Shown here: positions 11,417-24,800 of the stretch, piece by piece
How positions within the stretch are numbered: the stretch's first letter is position 1
How the letters are laid out: every line of letters begins with the position of its first letter
Source of the DNA: Liolophura sinensis
Lineage: Eukaryota; Mollusca; Polyplacophora; Chitonida; Chitonidae
Assembly (NCBI RefSeq): GCF_032854445.1
Contig: NC_088303.1
Span: 36,375,265-36,439,264 of the forward strand
Length of the DNA stretch: 64,000 bases
Reading direction: 5' to 3'
The notes under the pieces: model-generated
What the model was told of the DNA's origin: nothing
What the model saw: only the letters and a program-made list of their open reading frames with translations
Database searches by the model: none
Made by a program: the position numbers and the translations under genes

Positions 11417-13825
11417 AATCTCAAGGTGGCAATAGCTGTGACTCAGTATCATTGTCATCTTACACTCAAGTCCTGTGCTAAGAGAATGACCTTTGTTAAA
11501 AGATAGCATTTGTACAATTTGACCAACCCACCGACAGACGAATCCAGGCGCGTGAACAAACAGGTCCTGTGTCGTTGCATTCGGTATTTGCAGTATTAAC
11601 CACCCTTTTGTTTCTATAAGGAACGGCTGAATGGCACAGTACACTACACTTGAACACAATCCAGAATCTCGGACTGGACCAAAACCACCTCGGTACTATC
11701 AAACATATACTCACAGCTGGAGAAAGGTGTCAGTTCTGGTTACAAAAATACTGTTGATTTCTTCATTGTTTTCTATGTGATGGATTATTTATTTACTTAA
11801 AGGTAGCAAGAGTACGATTTCCTGTGTTTAGAACCTTCAAAAATATATTCTGACCAAGTGACACTTAATTATGATTTTGAATTGTATTGCATACTTTCAT
11901 TCCTGGAATGGCTGTACTAAATTTATCGTTAACCATCTAAAGAGGCGCATAACAGCCCCTCCGAGGAAAAACCTGTCAAAATTTGAAAACAAAGTACCTA
12001 CAGTGACAAAAGAGGTGATTGCCTTGCGTAAACAATGTGTTTCACGTATGCTCCTTTTAAGGAGTTGTTGTTTTGCAAAAACTAAGGGTCCACCCATTAG
12101 GCAGTGTCGTTCATAAGTGTACCTGCCCAGTGTGTCCATCCCTATAAACTGGTACATGCACACTTAATAGCTGTCAAGAATACAACAATTACAGGTCAAT
12201 CCTATCACTGGTCCCACATGTAGGTCTAACCGTATTATCTGCACTCATTCTGAATGTGATAGCTGTAGATATACCATATCATGCAATCCATCTATTTATT
12301 TCCTAACATGTATATATCATTCTTTACATACTTTTGGAGGAATTGGTTGTTTTGGAAATTGATTTTGCGTCAGGCTAATTGCTATAATTTAGTTTTCTTT
12401 CCACATTTACCTCGGGCTTGATACACTATGTAGACCATTTATAATAAGTAACATATAATAATTGCTTTATTGTTAAATGTATGTGTATTTGGACATGTTA
12501 AGACATCATTTTCTAGCCTTATATATACGTCGTTGTTGCCCATTTTAGGCTACTCCTGGTGATGGCAAATTAAATGTTTAAAAGAAAAGAACACATTTAT
12601 ACACACTATATCTGAAATGAAAGAGCTATGCAAACTGTGTGGAATTCTATTTTTTTTTTTTTTGTTTACATTTTTAAAAGTTTTCAAAAGCGATAAACAC
12701 GGTTTTCAACAGTGTCATTTTCTACAAGATTCATCGATTCGAGGCACATTCAAAGCCCCACCATGTTTTATGGCTTGTCCAATGAAAAGCCTCCTTTACA
12801 CCTCTTGAATATTCATTGTGACGTGAAGGCGCTGAAGGCTTTATTCTTACCACATGATTAGCGTGGATTTCCATTCAGCTAAATACGTACGTATATATAG
12901 TGGGTCTGTGAAAGCCAGCTCTAAAAAGAAAGAGGTTTGGAATGTACTAGAGGGCCACATCATACCTACATGCGTGACTGTTGTCTGCCGAAATGTGTCT
13001 GGAATTTGATGCCCTGAAGAGCTACTGGGCAAAGCTAAGCACGATGACGTATGTAATCTGTTCAAATGGCGGAGGAAAGGAGACATCTAAGCCTTCGATG
13101 TTTAACTATTAAATACTCAAATAACAAGCCCTGCCAACAGAAAATTTAGATATTTTGTTTAACTTTAAGCATAGCTCCTTCATTTAAGGTATACATTGTA
13201 TAAAACTTTTCATTACTTTTAAATAAAATTGGTGAAAATTAAGCTTTCCTTTATTCAGTCACATTACTTGAGTATTAACAGAGACACATGTCAGGATATT
13301 TTCAACGAGCCAGTGCAAAGCCAATGATAGAACTTCCAAGACTGACGGAAACTTTGTCTGTGCCTAGTAAATATAATTTCCCCAGTCTCTTTGCGTAACC
13401 GGAAATCATTTCCGCAATAGAAACTGGGACACGCGTCCGCTGAAACACACATAGGAAGTTGGGAATGGTTATGACAACTGTTTAACAATGAACATGGTAC
13501 GTGTAAGCAATTGACGGCATCGTTCTCTCAATAGCACGCCTGCTCAATTTGACACCTGCATGGTGACACCTGGTGCCCCCATATTGCCCAAAACAAGACA
13601 ATATGCCCACGCAGTTTTTAAGTAAAGCACAACATATTCAAACAGAAGAGATTGATATGCTGGCAACGACAATGTAGACATACTGACAACAAGAACGTTG
13701 TCACCTAACCACTGGAAACAGCTGGTTTTCCGTGGTGCTTGCCTTATTCCTATTATTCCTTATTCCTTATTCATAAAATCTAAGCGTCAAGTCCGACAAT
13801 TGCTTACTACTCGTAGCCCACGAAG

Positions 13826-13897
13826 GTGGCAACCTGCGGATGGTCATGTGTTTCCCTCGGGCTCTGTCCGCCGTCGTCTAAGTGAAATATTCTTGAA
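13826..13897 (+). mobile_element. SINE family 1 fragment
   Basis: GGCAACCTGCGGATGGTCAT, then CTCGGGCTCTGTCCGCCGTC and AAGTGAAATATTCTTGAAG. An internal deletion joins the central and 3' blocks, and the tail is missing. Confidence 0.7.
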
Positions 13898-16800
13898 GAT
13901 CTGTTTGGTCCACCGCCTCGACACAGTGGAAACTGATTGTGGTTAAACGATCTTTAGTACACAGTCTGGTATATGAAAACGCTCGAGCTTTAAAAAGATA
14001 ACATTTTAATAATTACTGGACACAGCTATACCCATATGAAAACAGGTATATGTCTGCCAGAAGAGGTGTGGATAAATTCTGCACACGTATCTTCACATAT
14101 AGTAGCAGTGCGTAGATGTTGTAAAAGATGTATTTAATTCCTGTACAAACATTTGACAGCAATAGTTCTTACAACTAAAGATTACCTTGCTCTGTAGGAT
14201 TTGTCCGATCGTATGTCGTACACAGTGGGATTCTCCGGAACGCGTTTGGCCAGAGACAGTGTATTGATATCTACATTGTGGACTGATAGAACTACAGTCT
14301 TTTTGAATCACTATTTTTTTCCCGTTTTGACCGCTTTTTAAACAGTTGCAGAAATGAGACATTTTTGCTTGATCTTATTTTTCTATTTCTCTGATCTTTA
14401 TACTTTGAACCCCTCACAAAGAGATCCTTTATGTCGCGATTCCCGGCCTTATGAATGTCACCAGTCAGGACATGGTGCATTTGTCAATAAGAACTGTAAC
14501 AGATGATCCACAACCACAACAAGCCTCCGGAAACTTACGTCGGTCAAGACCGTTCGGGCAAACCTACTGAGCAGCCTTACCTATAGCAAAAGCAGACAAT
14601 AAGAGGCACTGACGAGTTATGAAAGAATTGTCCATCACCAAGATCATGTCTAAAATTGCGCTTATGCTGAAAGCAAACATCGAAAAAATGTTGTTCAGGA
14701 CAAAGTTGAAACATTTACCTTTTTTATTGATTATTGGCATTTCATGTCTTGGTTTATGAATATTTGATAGGTATGACCACGAACAGGTTACAAGAGGAAA
14801 AACGAAGAAACTATCGCAGTTTAGTGAGCACCAAGCAAACCTTACATAAGGTTACAACAATGACAGCTGAATTAATGAATATGACTTAACGTCACTGCGG
14901 CACTGTTGTAATTAACATCAGTGCACTTTGTAAACCTTATCCTCCTTAAGCCATCGTGTATTTAAGGATTTACATGACAAGTTAGAATAATACCCCAACT
15001 GAGATAAATTGAGAAAAAGTCGGATTTTACCCTGTACCTGTGACCATTTGCCAACAATCACACTGTCTACACTGCTCTGGTGTTTCTCTCTAGGTCTGTA
15101 GTCTTATATATTGCAGCCACTTCCTGTCCATAACTGTATTCTAGTCAGTTAACAGTTTAATTACTCTTTAAATGAAACGCATTCTTATTGGTATGATGTT
15201 GTTTTTTGAAAGAACTGTCTGCATAGTGTTGACGTTTTAGCTCAATAGGTGGATCTACTTTGGTTGTCATCAATGTCACGTATGCGAGAGAATGGACTGG
15301 ACGCATTCAGAAAGTAGTAGTCCAGTCAATGGGTGGCTACACCCTGGTACCGTACTGCTAACAGCAGGCCCAAAATGAACACGTGTTTAGGGCTCTCAAA
15401 GCTTAAACAAACATCAGTATACCCCCAGTGGGATATAACACCGACATCAACACACCCATCAGAGACCGACAACGCTCGCCACGAGTACATAAACAAGCCT
15501 GGAAAGTGAAACTCAAGGGCTGAAATGAACCGATACACTGAACTGCCGCGTTGTGTTGTAATGTTGGCAGCAGTATATCTCTACATGTCCAGCATTGTTT
15601 CCGCGAACACGATCTCGACTTGATGTCGACTTCTCAAATGTATCTTAACATTCCACAAGCTTTATTGAGAAAGGTGTGGAAAGCAAATCCAACATTTAAA
15701 CCATTGTTTCCAACTCAGCGGAGTCTGCAGTAAGTTATGATGGGCGTACTGTACATGCATTGTTTATTTGGCCTGCTGGCGTGGAAGCAAATGCCCCCAA
15801 AAAAACTTGACTGGAAAAAGGTATATTCCAAAAATAATAATGCATTCAAAGGTAATTGTCATTTAATATAGGTTTAAACTTAATTCTGAGAAAACTAAAA
15901 GCTACAGAAAAGACATCGCCATAATGAGCAGTCACAAGCAAATATCAAATAAAGGTCAGTCATGCATGGTAAGAAGGTTACTATCTACTTTATTAACTAC
16001 GTAGACATTACGTTAATGTAATGTTTCGTTTTTTCAATTTACTTTTACGAGTGAGTTTTGTACAAACAAAATGTGACTTGTCAGACAGGTTATTTGAACA
16101 TCTTTATAAACACTAAACATCTAGTCATTTCGCCATGCTGGAGAGAGATACGCTGTTGCGAGGGGAAGCTTTAAGATCAAACCTCCGACAAGCAGGCGTG
16201 GCAGTAAGAGGACGGATTGCATTTCAAGATGCTCCTGACACCCCGTTCTAACAGTTCAGTTGTGTCTGATTCCGAGGATGTAAAGTAGAGACTGGTATGA
16301 AGAGAACAGGCAACCGTGGTAAAGGATCAGAAGAAGGTGGGCGCGACAAGTTCCATCTGGAGCACCAGAAACATCTGTTGGCGGGGTACTGGGTGCTTAA
16401 CTTTACAACATCTCCGTGCCCTGTTTACAGACAAATCACAATACTTCAAAGGCATACTAGCCTTTGTTTGGATAACTCATTCTACAGGTGGACTGCTTTG
16501 CGACTTTTTAATCCCATGGCATTTTTACAATCACATACAACAGCTGTAAAATCTACTCATGCAATAGTAACACATTGTTAGTTACACACTGTAAAGCATT
16601 GTAGACCTAAATTGGGGTTTGTAACGAATATTTGTGCGCATAAAATATGAACAAACGTTTACCATGTCAACATTGTACATCAAAAGCTAGATAATCTGAT
16701 CACACTCCCGCAATTAGGAGGTCATGGTTCATGATGGCTGCCCTCGCGGCTTATCACCAGTCCATCAGAACTCTTAAATGTATCTTGATTATCAAATCGG

Positions 16801-17631
16801 TTTGATTCACTCATCCGTCAGGAAATAGCCATTTTCAGCTGTACTAGGAAACATTTCAGATTGGTAAAACAAGATTGGTCACAATTTGGAATGTGTCAAA
16901 ACATGCTTAAGGGTAAGCTGCTACTACATGATATGCATATAAGCTTTTACACGAATAGCTATAATAAAACCCAGTCTAATTTCCAAGCTCTCTTCCCTGC
17001 TCTTTTTTTTTTCACTTAACATGCTGTAGTGTTATATATTATATATTCCTTTCTTATTATAACAAAAGCTGATTATGACATTATTAAAACAAATATGCAG
17101 ATAGGTTTTCGGCAAACAACACGAATGTTAAAGGAAAAGACCACTAAAAATCGAACTAGGCATCACTAAGTGGGCCTCATAAAACTATGCATAAATATGC
17201 TTTCATTAATTTTTTGAGATTTTTCTTAAAAAAGTTAAAGGCGCTCAAACAAATGGCTTTATGGACCATACTATCAGAGGTGATGAAGTTTATCCAACTC
17301 TAATCATGACACTGAATGTTGGAATAACTCTTTTTACCCATGAGTAAAAGGTTGCTAATGTTCCCAAAAATTCTTTTCTTCTGGTGAACATCAAGAATAA
17401 AGGTGATGTTCTTAGATACCGTAAGTATAGCTCATAAAGCCCACCATAGTTTTCAAATATTTGAATGCCTTTCAACAATCTCAAAAAAATCTGGAAAAAT
17501 AAATGAAAGTAGTTTTCAGTTGTCTTTATAATGAAGCTTACTACCTGAAAAACTAGTGTAATTAGCAATTATGTGCCTATGTCCATTTCCAGCTATCAAA
17601 GTCATATGCCAAGGTATATCCAGATAGTTGC

Positions 17632-17810
17632 CCATTTCACACATGGGAAAGTCTGCCGGCTACCTGCAGGTGGCCGTGGGTTTACCTCGGTCCCTGTTCG
17701 GTTTTCTTCTAATGATGCTGGCCGCTGTCGTATGAATGAAAAATAAGTTCGGCCTGAAACATCAATCAACATGTATTAAATACATAAATAACTACATAAA
17801 TAAATTCCTC
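17632..17810 (+). mobile_element. SINE family 1, diverged, 5'-truncated
   Basis: Contains CTACCTGCAGGTGGCCGTGG, GATGCTGGCCGCTGTCGTAT and a degraded tail ending in AAATA repeats. It is strongly diverged, so an old insertion. Confidence 0.6.
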
Positions 17811-18067
17811 CACTCATGAAGCTGACTATAGTCATAAGAGAGAAGCAATCTAAAGTGTGGCTTAAAACTCCAAATTAAGAAATAAAGTTTCTGCCATATA
17901 TATATATATACATGGGAGGAGAATGGGAATTTCACATGGTATATTTAACAAATTTTTTCCTGACGTCTTTGTTTTTGCTTGTCTGAAGCTGTATGCACAA
18001 TGCCCTTTCTAAAAAAACTAATAAAATGAATAAATCAATATCATTTTTATACCACTGAAATGACTAA

Positions 18068-18372
18068 TGTATACCAGGTTTATGTATACTCGGCCAACAA
18101 TATATACTCGGCCAACAATGTGTACTCCGCCAATAATGTATGCTCTTCCAACAGTGTGTACTCGACCTACAATGTGTTCTCGGCCTATAATGGATACTAG
18201 GCCAACACGTGTACTCGACCAACAATATATACTCGCCCAACAGTGTGTACTCAACCTACAATGTGTTCTCGGCCTATAATGGATACTAGGCCAACACGTG
18301 TACTCGACCAACAATGTATACTCGGCCTACAATGTATACTAGGCCTACAATGTATACTCGGCTAACAAGGTT
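18068..18372. repeat. 18-bp minisatellite, about 17 degenerate copies
   Basis: The unit GTATACTCGGCCAACAAT recurs with frequent changes (CTACAAT, CTATAAT, TGTTCTC variants). A longer block of about 90 bases containing GGCCTATAATGGATACTAGG occurs twice, at about 18180 and 18270, showing that multi-unit segments were duplicated. Period 18 keeps reading frames open on both strands, which is a by-product of the period. Confidence 0.85.
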
Positions 18373-18553
18373 CACAGATATCTGTAATATGCATTGTTAT
18401 TTATTTATATTTCGTTATATGCTGCTTATTTACAGATGTTCTACATTATACTTATTCTACTACAAAGGTGATATAAATACGAGCAATGATATGGACGAGG
18501 TCCAAAACCATCAGAGCTGAAACACCACCCAGCCTGTAGTGTGCCACTTCGTC

Positions 18554-20876
18554 TCAGCTAAAACCATAACAACACCCTGACTAACACATATGGTACATCC
18601 AGCATGAACAGAGACATAAATATAGAAGCTCAAGCTAAAACTATAACAACACCCTGACTAACACACATGGTACATCCAGTATGAACAGAGACATGAATAT
18701 AGAAGCTCAAGCTAAAATTATAACAGCACCCTGACTAACACATATGGTACAACCAGCATGAACAGAGACATGAATATAGAAGCTCAAGCTAAAACTATAA
18801 CAACACCCTGACTAACACACATGGTACAACCAGCATGAACAGAGACATGAATATAGAAGCTCAAGCTAAAACTATAACAACACCCTGACTAACACATATG
18901 GTACAACCAGCATGAACAGAGACATGAAAATAGAAGCTCAAGCTAAAACTATAACAACACCCTGACTAACACACATTGTACAACCAGCATGAGCAGAAGC
19001 ATGCATATCGAGGCTCAAGCTAAAACTATAACAACACCCTGACTAACACACATGGTACAACCAGCATGAGCAGAAGCATGAATATCGAGGCTCAAGCTAA
19101 AACTATAACAACACCCTGACTAACACACATGGTACAACCAGCATGAGCAGAAGCATGAATATCGAGGCTCAGGCTAAAACTATAACCACAGCCTGACTAA
19201 CACACATGGTACAGCCAGCATGAGCAGAAGCATGAATATCGAGGCTCAAGCTAAAACTATTACAACACCTTGATTAACACACATTGTACAACCAGCATGA
19301 GCAGAAGCATGAATATCGAGGCTCAAGCTACAATTATAACAACACCCTGACTAACACATATGGTACAACTAGCATGAACAGAGACATGAATATAGAAGCT
19401 CAAACTAAAACTATAACAACACCCTGACTAACACATATGGTACAACCAGCATGAACAGAGACATGAAAATAGAAGCTCAAGCTAAAACTATAACAACACC
19501 CTGACTAACACACATTGTACAACCAGCATGAGCAGAAGCATGCATATCGAGGCTCAAGCTAAAACTATAACAACACCCTGACTAACACACATGGTACAAC
19601 CAGCATGAGCAGAAGCATGAATATCGAGGCTCAAGCTAAAACTATAACAACACCCTGACTAACACACATGGTACAACCAGCATGAGCAGAAGCATGAATA
19701 TCGAGGCTCAGGCTAAAACTATAACCACAGCCTGACTAACACACATGGTACAGCCAGCATGAGCAGAAGCATGAATATCGAGGCTCAAGCTAAAACTATT
19801 ACAACACCTTGATTAACACACATTGTACAACCAGCATGAGCAGAAGCATGAATATCGAGGCTCAAGCTACAATTATAACAACACCCTGACTAACACACAT
19901 GGTACGACCAGCATGAGCAGAAGCATGAATATCGAGGCTCAAGCTAAAACTATTACAACACCTTGATTAACACACATGGTACAACCAGCATGAGCAGAAG
20001 CATGAATATCGAGGCTCAAGCTAAAACTATAACCACAGCCTGACTAACACACATGGTACAGCCAGCATGAGCAGAAGCATGAATATCGAGGCTCAAGCTA
20101 AAACTATTACAACACCTTGATTAACACACATTGTACAACCAGCATGAGCAGAAGCATGAATATCGAGGCTCAAGCTACAATTATAACAACACCCTGACTA
20201 ACACACATGGTACAACCAGCATGAGCAGAAGCATGAATATCGAGGCTCAAGCTAAAACTATAACAACACCCTGACTAACACACATGGTACAACCAGCATG
20301 AGCAGAAGCATGAATATCGAGGCTCAAGCTAAAACTATAACCACAGCCTGACTAACACATATGGTACAACCAGCATGAGCAGAAGCATGAATATCGAGGC
20401 TCAAGCTACAATTATAACAACACCCTGACTAACACACATGGTACAACCAGCATGAGCAGAAGCATGAATATCGAGGCTCAAGCTAAAACTATAACAACAC
20501 CCTGACTAACACACATGGTACAACCAGCATGAGCAGAAGCATGAATATCGAGGCTCAAGCTAAAACTATAACCACACCCTGACTAACACACATGGTACAA
20601 CCAGCATGAGCAGAAGCATGAATATCGAGGCTCAAGCTAAAACTAAAACAACACCCTGACTAACACACATGGTACAACCAGCATGAACAGAGACATGAAA
20701 ATAGAAGCTCAAGCTAAAACTATAACAACACCCCGACTAACACATATGGTACAACCAGCATGAGCAGAAGCATGAATATCGAGGCTCAAGCTAAAACTAT
20801 AACAACACCCTGACTAACATACATGGTACAACCAGCATGAGCAGAAGCATGAATATCGAGGCTCAAGCCAAAACTA
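18554..20876. repeat. 77-bp satellite-like array with higher-order structure, about 30 copies
   Basis: The core CTATAACAACACCCTGACTA recurs every 77 bp. Two monomer classes alternate in blocks, one with CATGAACAGAGACATGAATA and one with CATGAGCAGAAGCATGAATA. A variant containing GACATGAAAATAGAAGC occurs at 18921, 19460 and 20692; the spacings of 539 and 1232 are exactly 7 and 16 monomers. The first two are followed by about 435 bp of essentially identical sequence, so a seven-monomer segment was copied as a block. Period 77 is not a multiple of three, so the array cannot encode a regular peptide repeat. Confidence 0.95.
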
Positions 20877-20939
20877 CGCTAACCCGCGTTGTACAGTTAT
20901 AGCTACTGAGAATAGAAGTTGAATATCCAAGCAAGTTAA

Positions 20940-21875
20940 CGCACAGAGTACAACCACGATGAGTGACAATGTCAATATCGGAACACAAGCTAAGACGACC
21001 AATACCATGAGTAACACACAGAGTACATTCACGATGAGTGACAATTTGAATATCGGAACACAAGCTGAGGCGACCAATACCATAACTAAAACATAGAGTA
21101 CATCCACGATGAGTGACAATTTGAATATCGGAACACAAGCTGAGACGACCAATACCATAACTAAAACACAGAGTACATCCACGATGAGTGACAATTTGAA
21201 TATCGGAACACAAGCTGAGGCGACCAATACCATAACTAAAACACAGAGTACATCCACGATGAGTAACAATTTGAATATCGGAACACAAGCTGAGGCGACC
21301 AATACCATAACTAAAACACAGAGTACATCCACGATGAGTGACAATTTGAATGTTGGAACACAAAATGAGGCGACCAATACCATACCTAAAACACAGGGTA
21401 CAACCACGATGAGTGACAATTTGAATATCGGAACACAAGCTGAGGCGACCAATACCATAACTAAAACACAGAGTACAACCACGATGAGTGACAATTTGAA
21501 TATCGGAACACAAGCTGAGGCGACCAATACCACAACTAAAACACAGAGTACAACCACGATGAGTGACAATTTGAATATCGGAACACAAGCTGAGGCGACC
21601 AATACCATACCTAAAACACAGGGTACATCCACGATGAGTGACAATTTGAATATCGGAACACAAGCTGAGGCGACCAATACCACAACTAAAACACAGAGTA
21701 CAACCACGATGAGTGACAATTTGAATATCGGAACACAAGCTGAGGCGACCAATACCATACCTAAAACACAGGGTACATCCACGATGAGTGACAATTTGAA
21801 TATCGGAACACAAGCTAAGACGACTAATACCATGGCTAACACACAGAGTACAACCAATATGGTTAAAGGTGTGAA
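20940..21875. repeat. 75-bp minisatellite, about 12 copies, open in several frames
   Basis: The unit starts GTACAACCACGATGAGTGAC and ends ACCAATACCATAACTAAAAC; spacing is exactly 75 bp (21098, 21173, 21248). A plus-strand frame from ATG 21109 to 21930 gives 25-residue repeats (MSDNLNIGTQAEATNT...), Ser/Thr/Asn-rich, and two minus-strand frames are open over the same span. The copy at 21094 has TAG where the others have CAG. The unit aligns along its length with the neighbouring 77-bp monomer, so both arrays share an ancestor. I read it as a minisatellite, not a gene. Confidence 0.9.
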
Positions 21876-24800
21876 AGTAAATTCAATAAAATCGACCAGA
21901 GATAGGCATAGGGAATTTTTCAGCAAATAACTGAAAGAGTAAAGTTTAATCTATTGCATTTAATTTTCCCCAAAAAACATAAATGCCTAGCCTTGCTTTA
22001 ACTTTAACTTTAACAGATGATTAGATGAATGATTTCAAGAAGGATTAATGTCATCTGCTAAAGAGTTAATAGACAGAAGCGCATTTTTTTTTTAGAATTA
22101 TGGAGATCACAGTAAGAAAGACATGATTTATTTTTTGTTTCATGCTAAACTTGAATCACAACATATCCAAATGTCCACTGACAATTTTTACAACAATTTA
22201 TTCATTATTAGAAAACTGTGTACCGTCTTCTTTTCGCAGAACTTATTACTAACACCCTGATGTGAACTGAATCTTCCTCATGTCTAAATTTCGAAAGGCA
22301 AACACTCCCTCCTTATGCTGCTACGCCAAACAATTTCTCTTGTGTACTGGTATGTACCGTAATCACTTGACCCAATTTACTTTTAAGTCCGGTTTACTCG
22401 CCCTCTGCGGATTTGAACAGCATTGGTGTTTCACCATGGGCCAGCTAACAAAGGGACTTCCCCACGTATGCCACGTGTTTACATGTATGAGGTCGCCTTG
22501 TATATTGCATACTTCTCCATAGTTTATGCGTTCTTAGCCAGGCTCTGCTTTAAAAAGCTGAGTTGACTTGAAATTCAAGTGGCTGCATAGACCAAGTGTA
22601 ACAGATGGCCCAACGTTTAAACACACGGACGTACTCAAACCGGTACTACTTAGTTAAATGAAAATTGCAGTTTTCATATATATAAAGATACACTAGCATA
22701 AAAATTTGCATAAACTGGCACTTTCCACATAAGATCAGTTCATTTATTTCGTCTCCTTTCGTAAATTTTACACCTAATTTGTTAGCATTATCAACTTCGA
22801 ATTTTAAGCCAGTTTTCTTATTTCGTTCCTTCGGTAGGCCTATACACATTATAAGTAATTTGTTAACGACATAACCAGTCTGAAATACCCTACATTGCGA
22901 AATGGAATATTTTCCACACTTAAAACATAAACTACACAGTGTTAATACAGCATTATTTTTGCTGAAAGTTTTAAAATAAAATAGCTACAGCAGGTATGTC
23001 AGTTTGCTTGAGAAACTAGTTGATATTTTATTAACCGTGAACATGTCTCATCTCACTGTGCTGATAAATTGGGTAAGCAGATAAAAGATACACGTACACC
23101 TCATGACTATTGTTGCATCTTGATCCTTAATAGCAGCATTCGGGTCGCTTTACAAATTTTAAATTTTATGTTCAACTTCATCTGCAGATATCCTGTTATT
23201 ATTCAGCTTTGTGAGGTGAAAAGAAAAATAATTAAAAGAACTCGAAAAATTACCACTCCAGTATAACTGAACATCACGAGCTTATACAATGTTTAAAAAA
23301 AAAACACATTTTGCTGAACATTTTTGCGCTAACGCATGTCGTGTTAAATTTCAAAATGGCAAAAAAAAAAAAAATAATTAAAAGCATTATCATTCGCCAA
23401 AATTTCTCTCGTTTTGTTAATCGCTTTAAAGGAGATTAATCAAGGCATTAGATTAAACAGACATTTATGCACATGTATCGATTGTAATGGACATCCCAGG
23501 TCAATAATCCAGGGGCCAAATTTCCATAACAATGTTCAGCACAATCCACCTAGTGAAAGTAAATGTGATTTACCATTCTGTACCAAGTTTTGTACCATTC
23601 TCTTGTACCATTTTGTACCAAGTTATACATGTACTGTGTCTTCAATCAAAATTGTCTCTCATTTGTAACTTTTCATATATCCAACATGATCATTTTATTC
23701 AACGCATATACAACCCCTAGACACGGATAAAGCGGAATTTCCTATAAACTGTAAATGCATAATCTAATACGTAGTTAGATGTCAGCTATGAAGGGTTTTC
23801 TTTACCCACTATACATATTTGTTCTCTTCATTGGGTTTAAAGAGTGGAAATAAAGTGTGCCTTTATAAGATATACAAGTAAATAATTTTGTCTTTGTTTT
23901 TATTATATTTAGATTTCCATCACATTTCTACAGTCCAGATATTGGCAACATTCGAATATCCTTGCATTATAATATTACTATACGTTCTAAAATGACAATG
24001 TAAGGCATTTGAATATAAGCTTTTTAATTGTTTCCAAAATACGTTTGAAAATGTTAAAGAAGTTATTTATTGATTGTTTTTTTTTTCTTTAGTTCATTTC
24101 AAGTGATGGGTTTGTCTTTTGTGTACAATGGAAATGTAGTTTTAGCAAAGAAAAGAAGAGTTAAATTGTATATAGAGAGAAGAGTTAGCTAGTCGTTCCT
24201 GAAGATGATGTACCGCGCTAGCCTGCGCACCTGCATCCAACCGGCCTCATTCAATGATAGCTCCAAGGGAAAGCAATAACACTCTGTAAATTATTGATGA
24301 TCAACAGAATTAGAAATCGTCTGTTTGTCGCACAGAAAATAAAACAGTGCTGTGCAAGGAGATGTGAGCCCATGAGACCATCAACCATGCCTCAAGGCCA
24401 CTGATATAAGGCGATCCCCTGTCCACAGAAACAGATGCTCATCTTGAATCTTGTCAGTTTGGCCTGGACGTGTTAATTGGTCACTCCGTCCTCCCCAATC
24501 AAGCCGCGTTCGTAACAGCGAGCAGGTGCTTTTTCTCGCCGTAGCATTACATTCAGGCATATCACTTAGTCATGAATTTGCCAACGTAACCACCAACAAA
24601 TCGCTTTCCTTCCCATCTCAGCCTGTTTTTCTTTTCAGGAATCAAGATCATAGGTTTTTTGGACAGTGTTTCTATTGCCATACGGGTTTGTCTGCGGTAA
24701 TTACAGACAAACAACAGATATTGTCGAAATGCTACAAAGTTTTTCTTCTACCATTTTCCGGATTAAAATATAAGAACAACTGCTAAACTATACACTAAGG

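Noticed and set aside
18554-20876. CRISPR-like array
   Set aside because: There are no unique spacers; the monomers are contiguous 77-bp tandem copies in a eukaryotic genome.
20863-21926. Two minus-strand frames of over 300 codons
   Set aside because: They are the reverse of the 75-bp array; the period is divisible by three, so several frames stay open together.
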